Positions 5,829-12,437 of a stretch of DNA of 12,437 bases are shown piece by piece. Position 1 is the first letter of the stretch. The number at the start of each line of letters is the position of its first letter. The position numbers were made by a program, and so were the translations under genes. The notes under the pieces were generated by a model that saw only the letters and a program-made list of their open reading frames with translations, searched no databases and was not told the DNA's origin. The stretch is from Ignavibacteria bacterium (GTDB lineage Bacteria; Bacteroidota; Ignavibacteria; Tepidaquicellales; Tepidaquicellaceae): assembly GCA_018058125.1 (NCBI GenBank), contig JAGPCH010000012.1, positions 1 through 12,437 of the forward strand, in the 5' to 3' direction.

Positions 5829-7451
5829 ATGAAAAATATCTTAGTTATAATATTATTTTCTGTAATTCTTGACCCTGTATTGACGAATGCTCAGGTGACA
5901 CAGGAGTGGGTGGCGACGTATAATGGAACAGGTTCGGGGGCATACTATGCTAAGAAAAACGCGGTAGACAAATTTGGAAATCTGATAGTCTGTGGAAAAA
6001 GTGACAATGCATCAATTGATTATATGGTTCTAAAATATAATTCTTCCGGTGCTTTGTTATGGTCACAAATTTATGATGGAACAGCGAATAGCTCAGATCA
6101 ACTTGCGGATATGATACTGGATGATTCGGGAAACGTGTATGTAACGGGAAGCAGCAATGAGGGAGCAGCGAACGGATATTTTAACTGGCTCACAATAAAA
6201 TACAGCCCGGATGGCGTAATGAGATGGAAGAAGAGTCTTGACTGGACGATGCATAAAGAAGATGTACCCTACTCGATCACGCTTGATAAAAATGGAAATG
6301 TATATGTAGCCGGTTATGGCTGGGCTCCCGGGGGGCTTCAAAATTTTGACATGATTCTTGCAAAATATAATAATGAAGGAATAGAACAATGGGTAAGAGC
6401 TTATGATTCAAATCCTCCCGGTCATGCTGACTGGGGATATTCAGTAGTTTGCGATGACTCGGCGTGCTCTTATATTTCAGGTTATTCATATTCAAGTAAT
6501 GTTATCACAATAAAGTATGATGAATCAGGAAATCAGGTATGGCTTAGAGAATATCCCAGGTTAAATGCTGAATATCCTATTCCTTTGTTTTCAGAAATTG
6601 ATCAGCATGGCAATGTAATTGTAAACGGTTATTATCAAGTTGCAGGACAATCTAATTTTGTGACACTTAAATATGACAGAAGCGGAATTCAACTTTGGGA
6701 TCGAGTTTTTGACAGTCCTGTAGGTACTATAGATTTTGTATACGATATATTTATAGATGACAGTTCCAATGTATATATAGCCGGTTCGACTCAGGGTCAG
6801 GCAACATTTCATGATATTCTTTTAATAAAATATTCTCAATACGGGGATACTATATGGATAAGGACTTATGATGATGGGATAGGTGAAGCCGATATTGCAT
6901 ATTCCTTATATGTTGATCACAATCAAAATGTTTATGTTACAGGCAAAACATATACGCTTAACAAAAATGATGACTTCATAACGCTAAAATTCAACTCAAA
7001 TGGAGATATAATCTGGAATAAAAAATATTCATTACCCAATACTAATATTTCCTATTCCATTGCACTCGATATGTACGACAATGTTTTTATTTCAGGGTAC
7101 ACTGACTTATCCTTAAGCGAATCAATGGCAGTATCCATAAAGTATTCTCAGTTGACGGGAATGGAAATTAACAATAACCAAACTGCAGAAGAATATTACA
7201 TTAAGAATTATCCCAATCCATTTAATCCAAAAACTGAGATCAGATATAACTTAGGAACAGCAGGCAGTGTTTCCTTGAAAGTCTTTGACACCAACGGCAA
7301 AACAGTGAAAGATATCATCAACGGGAAGCAAAATTCCGGTCAACACACTGTTGAGTTTGACGGAAATGAACTTCCCAGCGGAGTATACTTCTGCGCATTG
7401 ATAGTAAATGGGGTTAATATACAAATTACTAAAATGGTTTTGTTAAAATAA
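5829..7451 (+). CDS. Secreted SBBP-type beta-propeller protein with T9SS sorting domain
   Basis: A 540-residue cargo of the type IX secretion system, exported by Sec and then moved across the outer membrane to the surface or medium. The signal peptide covers about residues 1-21 (cleavage after TNA). Eight repeats of roughly 50-55 residues follow, each with a Trp strand start (EW, LLW, MRW, EQW, QVW, QLW, TIW, IIW), a GN-x-YV-x-G turn (GNVYVTG, GNVYVAG, SNVYIAG, QNVYVTG and variants) and an LKY/IKY strand before a Gly turn. This matches SBBP-like propeller repeats. After a short linker comes the sorting domain, starting at Y461 (YPNPFNP) and ending KMVLLK. The substrate or role is unknown; such proteins often act in adhesion or as surface scaffolds. 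Upstream DNA is A-rich without Shine-Dalgarno. Confidence 0.88.
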   Translation: MKNILVIILFSVILDPVLTNAQVTQEWVATYNGTGSGAYYAKKNAVDKFGNLIVCGKSDNASIDYMVLKYNSSGALLWSQIYDGTANSSDQLADMILDDSGNVYVTGSSNEGAANGYFNWLTIKYSPDGVMRWKKSLDWTMHKEDVPYSITLDKNGNVYVAGYGWAPGGLQNFDMILAKYNNEGIEQWVRAYDSNPPGHADWGYSVVCDDSACSYISGYSYSSNVITIKYDESGNQVWLREYPRLNAEYPIPLFSEIDQHGNVIVNGYYQVAGQSNFVTLKYDRSGIQLWDRVFDSPVGTIDFVYDIFIDDSSNVYIAGSTQGQATFHDILLIKYSQYGDTIWIRTYDDGIGEADIAYSLYVDHNQNVYVTGKTYTLNKNDDFITLKFNSNGDIIWNKKYSLPNTNISYSIALDMYDNVFISGYTDLSLSESMAVSIKYSQLTGMEINNNQTAEEYYIKNYPNPFNPKTEIRYNLGTAGSVSLKVFDTNGKTVKDIINGKQNSGQHTVEFDGNELPSGVYFCALIVNGVNIQITKMVLLK

Positions 7452-7498
7452 ACGGTAATGAAATTTATCAGAGCACCATGAATATCTGTACAATTTTA

Positions 7499-7593
7499 AA
7501 AAAGGGAACTGACGTTTCCTGAATTTAAGCCGCCAAGCCGATTCAAAGAATAATCTTAAATTAAATAAATTAAGATTATGTCAGTCCCTTTTT
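7499..7593. repeat. Compound inverted repeat between the two T9SS cargo genes
   Basis: Outer arms AAAAAGGGAACTGAC (7499-7513) and GTCAGTCCCTTTTT (7580-7593) are complementary except for one bulged A. Nested against the right arm is a second perfect stem, TAATCTTAA (7551-7559) with TTAAGATTA (7570-7578). The outer right arm ends in five T, so transcription from the left could end here. It could equally be a small RNA or a MITE-like relic. Confidence 0.6.
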
Positions 7594-7657
7594 ATTTAAA
7601 GAAAAAACTTTAAACAAACACAATATTTTTTTTTAAACCTTAAACTTAATTAAGAAT

Positions 7658-8770
7658 ATGAAAAACTTAAAATCTAAAATTGAAACCACTATAGTGATAT
7701 TTTATTTTCTGATAATTTCTCAATCAGGATATTCACAATCAACTTATTTTGAAGAACCTGTCTCAGTGCCTATATTTGGTGAAACTATAACAAGCAACAC
7801 ACAGAAATTTGTTTATTCAGATTTAAGCGAAATATCCAGTAACAGGTTGGATTTGGTTGCAGGAGTTACTCAAACGGGATTTGACCCTCCTTTTGTGTAT
7901 TATTTCACAAATGGAAACTGGTACAAAAACGAAAATAATACAAATTTCAATGCAGAGGTAACAAACAACAGATTTATTTATCAGGATACTTCGCTAAATT
8001 TTAATGGGATTAATGGCCTGCTTTTCGCAAAATTAAATAGTACTGCTTCAATTAATAAAGAAGTTGTTGCAACAAGAGCTTTAGATAATAAACTTTATGT
8101 ATTTTTGAATAATGAAGGGGTAATAGCACAGAGCTTTACGCAATCTTTCATTGTAAACGGAAGTGTTGCTGCAGTTGGCAAATTTACAAATGATACATTA
8201 GAAGATGTAGCTGTCATTTCCGGAGGTGATTTAAATATCTACAAAAATTTAGGAAACAGTACATTAGATACTGTACCGGTATTTACGCTGCAAAATGTTA
8301 ATGCTGAAAAGGTCATTATCACGCAGGTCAGCAATTACATTTATCCGTATTCAATTATCAACAATTCAACGGGCGACAGAGATGAAATAATCATCCAAAG
8401 CGGCAATACAATAAGGATATATAAGAACAACAATAACAATGGAATATCTGATTCAACAATAATTTCTATCAACGGTGGTTTTGCTTCAGATTTTAAACTT
8501 TCTGATGTAAACAATGACGGGTGGAACGATCTTGTAGCTGTAAGTTTTGGTGATGGTATAAAAGTATTTAATAATAATTCCGGAACCGTCTCTTCTTCTG
8601 CTTCATATACAAATACAAATTATTCTTCAATTTCTACTATAGCTTTAGCCGATTTTAATAAAGATGGGTGGAACGACATTTTAATATCAAATAATGAGCA
8701 TATCTATCTTTTCCTGAATCAATTTGGTTCCTACTCTCAGTCAGCTTCTGATGATGAAGAATATTATTGA
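7658..8770 (+). CDS. FG-GAP/VCBS-like secreted propeller protein, N-terminal part up to an in-frame TGA
   Basis: 370 codons with a signal peptide (MKNLKSKIETTIVIFYFLIISQSGYS, cleavage near residue 26) and propeller repeats with the Asp/Asn calcium-loop pattern: GKFTNDTLEDVAVISGG, LSDVNNDGWNDLVAVS and LADFNKDGWNDILIS. The repeat spacing is about 50 residues. The frame ends DDEEYY then TGA (8768-8770), but the same frame stays open for the next 27 nt and into the 8798-9595 segment, which continues the repeat pattern (LEIADLQNKGG) and supplies the T9SS sorting domain. The two parts are therefore almost certainly one gene of 646 codons including the final stop, broken by a nonsense codon or read through. 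Alone, this part lacks the sorting signal and would stay periplasmic or be degraded. Confidence 0.82.
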   Translation: MKNLKSKIETTIVIFYFLIISQSGYSQSTYFEEPVSVPIFGETITSNTQKFVYSDLSEISSNRLDLVAGVTQTGFDPPFVYYFTNGNWYKNENNTNFNAEVTNNRFIYQDTSLNFNGINGLLFAKLNSTASINKEVVATRALDNKLYVFLNNEGVIAQSFTQSFIVNGSVAAVGKFTNDTLEDVAVISGGDLNIYKNLGNSTLDTVPVFTLQNVNAEKVIITQVSNYIYPYSIINNSTGDRDEIIIQSGNTIRIYKNNNNNGISDSTIISINGGFASDFKLSDVNNDGWNDLVAVSFGDGIKVFNNNSGTVSSSASYTNTNYSSISTIALADFNKDGWNDILISNNEHIYLFLNQFGSYSQSASDDEEYY

Positions 8771-8793
8771 TTTCCGTACTATTTCTACGGAAA
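8771..8793 (+). promoter_or_regulatory. Perfect hairpin immediately after the in-frame TGA
   Basis: TTTCCGTA (8771-8778), 7-nt loop CTATTTC, then TACGGAAA (8786-8793): eight perfect base pairs starting at the first base after the TGA. No U-run follows, so it is not a canonical terminator. The loop has no G, unlike typical bacterial SECIS elements. A role in stop-codon read-through is speculative. Confidence 0.5.
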
Positions 8794-8797
8794 AAAA

Positions 8798-9595
8798 TTG
8801 GAAATTGCTGATCTGCAGAATAAAGGAGGATTAACTGTACTTTCTTCATTAGCTTATTTGAATATAGATCACTTTGATTCCGAAGCTTTGGGAGATAATA
8901 ATGCTTCGATTCAAAGATTTAACGCATCCGACACAGACGCTGTTCCTGCTCCGCCATTACTTTTTAAAGACCTGGTCTTAATTGGTCAGCATTACAGACC
9001 AAGGCTGCATATATTTAACAGAGGCGACAGGGATTTTCAGAAATATATTATCTATAAGAAGAGTCCTAATTTTAATAACAACAATTGGTTTTTGTATGAC
9101 AGTTCGAATACATCTGGTGATTACATAGATGATGCTGAAGCGTTTAATGAAGGCGGTTTAAGTGATCCGCCTCCGCCGGATAATTTATTCTATTATGTCA
9201 AAGCGCAGGACAATTCATATCAGGTTTCAATTAGTTCAGACACCATAGGCTATCCTACAACTGTATGTCCCGGATGCACTTGGGAAGCCGGAGATAATTT
9301 TACGTTTAATGATATTTCGTCTAAAGAACTTCCAATAGATTATTCTGTTACAAATTATCCGAATCCTTTCAATCCTGTAACTCAGATCTATTTCAATATT
9401 CCGGTTGAAGGAAATGTAAGGATAACAGTATTTAATATTGCCGGTCAGAAAGTATCCGAGCTAATAAACGAATACAAATCCGCAGGAAACTACAAGATAG
9501 ATTTCAATGGAAGTAATTTTGCAAGCGGTATATATTATTACAGAATAGAAGCGGGAAGTTTTTCTCAGGTAAGGAAGATGATCCTTTTGAAATAA
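8798..9595 (+). CDS. C-terminal part of the interrupted T9SS propeller protein, with sorting domain
   Basis: 265 codons in the same frame as the 7658-8770 segment. The first possible initiator is TTG at 8798 after a run of A, and no ATG occurs before the very end (RKMILLK), so independent translation would be poor. It begins inside a propeller blade (LEIADLQNKGGLTVLSS), then has a region with VCPGCTW (a CxxC pair) and finishes with a T9SS type A sorting domain from Y187 (YPNPFNPVTQIYFNIP) to KMILLK. It has no signal peptide of its own. It is best read as the 3' half of one gene, needing read-through of the TGA at 8768 to yield a secreted protein. Confidence 0.78.
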   Translation: MEIADLQNKGGLTVLSSLAYLNIDHFDSEALGDNNASIQRFNASDTDAVPAPPLLFKDLVLIGQHYRPRLHIFNRGDRDFQKYIIYKKSPNFNNNNWFLYDSSNTSGDYIDDAEAFNEGGLSDPPPPDNLFYYVKAQDNSYQVSISSDTIGYPTTVCPGCTWEAGDNFTFNDISSKELPIDYSVTNYPNPFNPVTQIYFNIPVEGNVRITVFNIAGQKVSELINEYKSAGNYKIDFNGSNFASGIYYYRIEAGSFSQVRKMILLK

Positions 9596-9619
9596 AAATT
9601 AGTTTAGTTAATCAGTTGC

Positions 9620-9677
9620 GATGCCATCCGGTAAGATTTTAAAAAAATTCTAAAACTTAAATAAGCGATATGGCATC
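9620..9677. repeat. Short inverted repeat downstream of the second cargo gene
   Basis: GATGCCAT (9620-9627) and ATGGCATC (9670-9677) are perfect complements around a 42-nt AT-rich loop, 24 nt past the stop. Possible weak terminator stem; the loop is long and no U-run of note follows. Confidence 0.3.
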
Positions 9678-9763
9678 AATTTTATTGACAGAGAAAAGTA
9701 ATCAAATCACTCTGTATAGCCATACGAGAATAAAACATCTCCAGTGTTATTTTTCCCAAAGAG

Positions 9764-9812
9764 TTCAATTTCAATCTTTTATTTGTAATCCGTATTTTGT
9801 AATTTGCAAGTC
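9764..9812 (+). repeat. Degenerate heptamer array D upstream of tRNA-Ser (GTAATTT family)
   Basis: Seven 7-nt frames in register from 9764: TTCAATT, TCAATCT, TTTATTT, GTAATCC, GTATTTT, GTAATTT, GCAAGTC. It is degenerate, but 9798-9809 (TGTAATTTGCAA) recurs exactly at 10751-10762 in array E. The sequence is AT-rich, so the period is less secure than in arrays A and B. Confidence 0.45.
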
Positions 9813-9817
9813 TTCTA

Positions 9818-9823
9818 TATAAT
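9818..9823 (+). promoter_or_regulatory. Candidate -10 element for tRNA-Ser
   Basis: A TATAAT hexamer lies 26 nt before the mature tRNA 5' end, a suitable distance for a short leader. No good -35 hexamer is seen 17 nt upstream, and AT-rich DNA yields such hexamers by chance. Confidence 0.3.
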
Positions 9824-9849
9824 AAAAGAATAAAATATAGAATACAGAC

Positions 9850-9935
9850 AGAGAGATGGCAGAGTGGTTGAATGCGGCGGTCTTGAAAACCGTTGTGGCC
9901 TTTGGTCACCGGGGGTTCGAATCCCTCTCTCTCTG
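9850..9935 (+). tRNA. tRNA-Ser (anticodon UGA)
   Basis: An 86-nt cloverleaf. The acceptor stem is AGAGAGA (9850-9856) with TCTCTCT (9928-9934) and discriminator G at 9935. The anticodon stem is GCGGT (9877-9881) with ACCGT (9889-9893), around loop CTTGAAA, giving anticodon TGA at 9884-9886, which reads UCA. A long variable arm (about 9894-9910) marks a class II tRNA. The T loop is TTCGAAT, closed by GGGGG and CCCTC. The 3' CCA is not encoded. It has its own terminator just downstream. Confidence 0.96.
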
Positions 9936-9942
9936 CAACACT

Positions 9943-9972
9943 AAACCTTCCCCGACAGCGGAAGGTTTTTTT
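9943..9972 (+). terminator. Rho-independent terminator after tRNA-Ser
   Basis: AAACCTTCC (9943-9951) pairs perfectly with GGAAGGTTT (9960-9968) around an 8-nt loop, and the T run continues to 9972. It starts 8 nt after the tRNA and ends 26 nt before the ATG of the reductase gene. Confidence 0.93.
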
Positions 9973-9998
9973 ATTTAAATATTACAATTAATATTAAT

Positions 9999-10733
9999 AT
10001 GGATTTTAAAAAAACAAAAATTGAATTTACCGGCAGAAAAGAGATATGTGAAAATACTTACAGTTTTACTTTTATTCCCGAGAGTTATGATTATGAATTC
10101 AAACCCGGACAATATGCGCATTTTACAATCGACGAACCAAAATTTAATGAAGATACCGGAAATTCCAGACCGCTTTCGATTGCCAGTTCGCCACATCACA
10201 AAAATTTAATACTGGTAGCCGCTAGAGATAATGGTTCAGTATTTATTCAAAATTTACTTTCACTGGAAGCGGGAGCAGAAGTTTATTTAAGCGAACCTGA
10301 AGGAGATATTACGCTTCATGATGATGAGAAAGTTGAAAATGTTTTTATAGCAGGAGGTATAGGAATTACACCTGTCAGAAGTATTGTAGAGTATGCAACT
10401 GAGAGCTCTCTTAAAAACAAGATCACTCTGTTTTATTTAAACAGATCTTACAAGCAAACGGCTTTTTTACAGGATCTGCAAAACTGGTCAGACATGAATG
10501 ACAATTTCAGATTCATACAGTTCTTTGATAATGCTGAAAATGAAAAATCCGGATCCAATGAAGAAATTGAATCCGGAAGAATTGATGCTGCAAGATTAAA
10601 AAAATATCTTGGTGATTTAAAAGAGAAAGTTTATAACATTATCGGTCCACCCGAAATGGTCAATTGTGTAAAAGAAATTCTTTTAAATGAAAACGTTCCG
10701 GAAGAAAATATCAGATCCGAAAAATTCAGCTAG
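9999..10733 (+). CDS. Ferredoxin-NAD(P)H reductase-like flavoprotein
   Basis: A 244-residue stand-alone member of the ferredoxin-NADP+ reductase superfamily, moving electrons between NAD(P)H, FAD or FMN and a partner protein. The N-terminal beta-barrel carries FKPGQYAHFTI and the flavin-binding RPLSIASSP (R57-S60). The nucleotide-binding half has IAGGIGITPVRSIV (GGIGITP at 119-125). The C-terminal motif IIGPPEMV (GPP at 216-218) has Ile where many family members have Cys or Ala just before the GPP. The end (IRSEKFS) is short, with no aromatic overhang. There is no 2Fe-2S domain, so a separate redox partner is needed and cannot be named here. The gene starts 26 nt after the tRNA terminator, leaving little room for a promoter. 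Confidence 0.85.
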   Translation: MDFKKTKIEFTGRKEICENTYSFTFIPESYDYEFKPGQYAHFTIDEPKFNEDTGNSRPLSIASSPHHKNLILVAARDNGSVFIQNLLSLEAGAEVYLSEPEGDITLHDDEKVENVFIAGGIGITPVRSIVEYATESSLKNKITLFYLNRSYKQTAFLQDLQNWSDMNDNFRFIQFFDNAENEKSGSNEEIESGRIDAARLKKYLGDLKEKVYNIIGPPEMVNCVKEILLNENVPEENIRSEKFS

Positions 10734-10744
10734 TTTATTTTTAT

Positions 10745-10765
10745 GCAATTTGTAATTTGCAATTA
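10745..10765 (+). repeat. Short heptamer array E between the convergent reductase and DUF192 genes
   Basis: Three 7-nt units (GCAATTT, GTAATTT, GCAATTA) in the 35-nt gap between convergent genes. It shares TGTAATTTGCAA with array D. No hairpin terminator is visible in this gap. Confidence 0.5.
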
Positions 10766-10768
10766 ATA

Positions 10769-11383
10769 TCATTCCCGGCTGTAACGAATAAGATCACCTT
10801 CATTTATGCCATACCTGTCGGTATATCCGCCCGCAACCTCCACAACATATGTAGCCGGTTTGCCCGAAGGCAGTGATGTCTCAGAAAAAGGCGTAGTGTT
10901 TTTATATATCTTTACAATTTCTCTTTTCGAATTTACATAAATTATATCAAGCGGAAGGATTGTATTCTTCATCCAGAATGACTGAGGTTCCTCATTCGGA
11001 AAAATAAAAAGCATACCTTTCGAATCATCCATGGATTTTCTGTACATAAGACCCTGCGTTCTTTCTTCGTCGTTTTCCGCAATTTCAATTTCAATCTGCT
11101 TTACCGGTTCTTTTTCATTCTTAAGGAATTCAAGCTGACCTTCCTTTTTGAATGCCGGCTCTTTGATATTTTTGATCCTTTCCTTTGGATCAACAAATAC
11201 AGGATTCTTGACCTCATCCTTCTGAAAAAATAATGTATAAGAAAAATATCCTGCTATCAGAATTACAACTGCAAGTAAAATATATTTTGTTGCATCGGGT
11301 TTTTTCTCAACAAGTTTTCGGTTGTTACTATTGCTGCTATTGCTGCTGTTGCTGCTGTTACTGCTGTTACTGTCTTTAGCCAA
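10769..11383 (-). CDS. Membrane-anchored DUF192 family protein
   Basis: A 204-residue protein. Residues 4-22 are a Ser/Asn repeat, 34-53 form one transmembrane helix (ILLAVVILIAGYFSYTLFF), and about 95-202 form the DUF192 domain with GLMYR (111), GMLF (123), FWMKNT (136-141), PLDI (144-147) and YVVEVAGG (179-186). The helix suggests inner-membrane anchoring with the domain outside the cytoplasm. DUF192 has no established enzymatic function. The start is TTG at 11383, because TAG lies three codons upstream in frame and no ATG occurs before GLMYR. It begins 9 nt after the aminotransferase stop, so the two are probably co-transcribed. The TGA stop is followed one codon later by TAA. Confidence 0.88.
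   Translation of the reverse strand: MAKDSNSSNSSNSSNSSNSNNRKLVEKKPDATKYILLAVVILIAGYFSYTLFFQKDEVKNPVFVDPKERIKNIKEPAFKKEGQLEFLKNEKEPVKQIEIEIAENDEERTQGLMYRKSMDDSKGMLFIFPNEEPQSFWMKNTILPLDIIYVNSKREIVKIYKNTTPFSETSLPSGKPATYVVEVAGGYTDRYGINEGDLIRYSRE
11324..11368 (-). repeat. 9-bp tandem repeat coding for the Ser-Ser-Asn N-terminus of the DUF192 protein
   Basis: Five in-frame 9-bp units, plus-strand form GCTGCTGTT with variants GCTGCTATT, ACTGCTGTT and GTTACTATT. On the minus strand they encode the Ser/Asn-rich N-terminus before the transmembrane helix. Confidence 0.85.
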
Positions 11384-11392
11384 GTTAATCTA

Positions 11393-12437
11393 TTATTTTT
11401 TCAGAAATTCTTTGATTGATTCGATCAGATACTTGTTCTGCTCCTGAGTGCCGAGTGTGATACGTGTCTCTGTTTTAAACGCTTCCTCATCAAGAAACTT
11501 TATCAGCAGATTTCTTTCTTTCAGAAATTTATCAAGATCTTTCCTGATTCCATGAGGCATGTCAACGAGCATGAAATTTGCATAAGACTTATAAGGAGTG
11601 AATCCGTCGAGTTTTGAAAATTCCTTATAAAAAAAATCTTTATCATCCTGCATCATCTTTGTTACTTTTTCATAATAAGGCATGTCATCGAGAGCAATGA
11701 TTGCAAGATTTTCCGAAACAAGATTATAACCGAGATATCTTGTCGTGTAGCCTTTCAGCTCTTCGAGATTATTTCCGGCGAAACTGAAAGCTATTCTCGA
11801 ACCGGCAAGCGCAAAAAATTTTGAAAAAGTTCTGCAGATTATCAGATTTGGAAATTCATCAATGTAAGGTTTTACATAACTGTTGTCAGTCGAACCAAAT
11901 CCCCAGTACGCTTCATCTATCATTACTATCGCGCCTCTGCATACATCAAGAAATTTGTAAAGCTGATCGCTTTCGATCCTGTTTCCGGTTGGATTATTCG
12001 GAGATGCGATCACTACTACGCGCGGTCTTTCTCTTTCATAGATCTGAATCATCTTATCGACATCATAAAGATAGGAAGCCACTCCGTCTATTTCACCTTT
12101 GACCATCGGATACTCTACATTAAATCCGCCAACTTCATATGCAACTTTCTTATAATACCACCAGGCCTCTCTCGGAATGAGAATTTTTTCACCGCGGGAA
12201 ACATATCTGTGTATAAGCTGCTTAAGTATATCTTCGCTTCCGTATGAAACGATTATCTGACTTTCCTTGAACCCGTAATCTTTCGCGATTCTTTCTGATA
12301 ATTTTGATTTGACGCCTCTCGAGAAATCCCTTGAATACCAGGCAAGTTCTTCGATACCAACTGTTTTCAGATATTCATAACATTTCGGAGTCGGACCATA
12401 TTGCGATTCGTTTCGGTCCATATACTGAATCGTTGAA
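11393..12437 (-). CDS. hisC: Histidinol-phosphate aminotransferase-like PLP enzyme (5' end likely outside window)
   Basis: A fold-type I, class I/II PLP aminotransferase. SPNNPTG provides the Asn that contacts PLP, DEAYWGF the Asp that pairs with the pyridine nitrogen, RTFSKFFALAGSRIAF the Schiff-base Lys (201 counted from the internal ATG at 12421) and RITLGT the C-terminal substrate-carboxylate Arg. The opening DRNESQYGP matches the HisC LxxNENPxGP motif. In HisC, about 20 residues usually precede it, and the frame stays open to the right edge (codons read STIQY before the Met), so the real start is probably beyond 12437. HisC converts imidazole-acetol phosphate to histidinol phosphate with glutamate. 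A related aminotransferase of other specificity is possible, and no other his gene is visible. Confidence 0.8.
   Translation of the reverse strand, partial: STIQYMDRNESQYGPTPKCYEYLKTVGIEELAWYSRDFSRGVKSKLSERIAKDYGFKESQIIVSYGSEDILKQLIHRYVSRGEKILIPREAWWYYKKVAYEVGGFNVEYPMVKGEIDGVASYLYDVDKMIQIYERERPRVVVIASPNNPTGNRIESDQLYKFLDVCRGAIVMIDEAYWGFGSTDNSYVKPYIDEFPNLIICRTFSKFFALAGSRIAFSFAGNNLEELKGYTTRYLGYNLVSENLAIIALDDMPYYEKVTKMMQDDKDFFYKEFSKLDGFTPYKSYANFMLVDMPHGIRKDLDKFLKERNLLIKFLDEEAFKTETRITLGTQEQNKYLIESIKEFLKK

Noticed and set aside
5750..5870. Small ORF overlapping the orphan stop as ATGA and running into the cargo gene
   Set aside because: It continues out of frame into the cargo gene to a TGA and encodes low-complexity Asn/Lys/Ile sequence; the overlap looks accidental.
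7645..7654. 10-bp palindrome CTTAATTAAG just before the second cargo gene ATG
   Set aside because: AT-only core of a kind expected by chance in this composition, with no second site.
8768..8793. Selenocysteine insertion at the in-frame TGA
   Set aside because: The hairpin starts directly after the TGA and its loop (CTATTTC) has no G, unlike typical bacterial SECIS elements; an FG-GAP-like cargo protein is not a known selenoprotein.
9884..9886. tRNA with TGA in the anticodon as a suppressor of the TGA stop
   Set aside because: Anticodon UGA reads the Ser codon UCA. A UGA suppressor would need anticodon UCA.
9682..9909. Minus-strand frame overlapping tRNA-Ser
   Set aside because: It runs through the tRNA and upstream AT-rich DNA and has no protein features.

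Overview
The window is an AT-rich piece of a bacterial chromosome, most likely from the Bacteroidota/Chlorobiota/Ignavibacteriota side of the tree. Ignavibacteria or a close relative is the best guess. Evidence: two secreted propeller proteins end in type IX secretion (T9SS) sorting domains opening with YPNPFNP; the gene order is nusA-infB-rbfA-truB; start codons lack clear Shine-Dalgarno sequences. The lineage is inferred from these signs, not from a database search.

Layout. (1) 1-4562, plus strand: a translation/ribosome-maturation operon, made of the acidic end of NusA (partial), IF-2 (infB), RbfA and TruB. The gaps carry unusual 7-bp tandem arrays. (2) 4537-5828: a decayed accessory pocket with a VapBC-like toxin-antitoxin pair on the minus strand, whose toxin is cut off by a TAA before its third acidic motif, plus two degenerate copies of a dispersed repeat, an AT-rich palindrome and a stub ORF encoding little more than a signal peptide. 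(3) 5829-9595, plus strand: two T9SS cargo genes, an eight-repeat SBBP-type propeller protein and an FG-GAP/VCBS-like propeller protein. The second is split by one in-frame TGA that is followed at once by a perfect 8-bp hairpin. A compound inverted repeat lies between the two genes. (4) 9850-9972: tRNA-Ser(UGA) with a strong terminator. (5) 9999-10733: a stand-alone ferredoxin-reductase-like flavoprotein. (6) 10769-12437, minus strand: a membrane-anchored DUF192 protein directly downstream of a HisC-like aminotransferase that runs off the right edge.

The most distinctive signals are these. First, heptanucleotide tandem arrays of different sequence but identical 7-bp period occur at three successive sites of the infB-rbfA-truB operon and, more weakly, on both sides of the tRNA/reductase locus. 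In contrast, 9-bp tandem units inside genes make three-residue protein repeats (NusA tail, RbfA tail, DUF192 N-terminus). Second, an in-frame TGA with an abutting hairpin interrupts an otherwise continuous T9SS propeller gene. Third, the toxin gene's homology ends within a few bases of a dispersed repeat. No CRISPR array, integrase, insertion sequence or defence cluster is visible, and I see no complete new multi-gene system.
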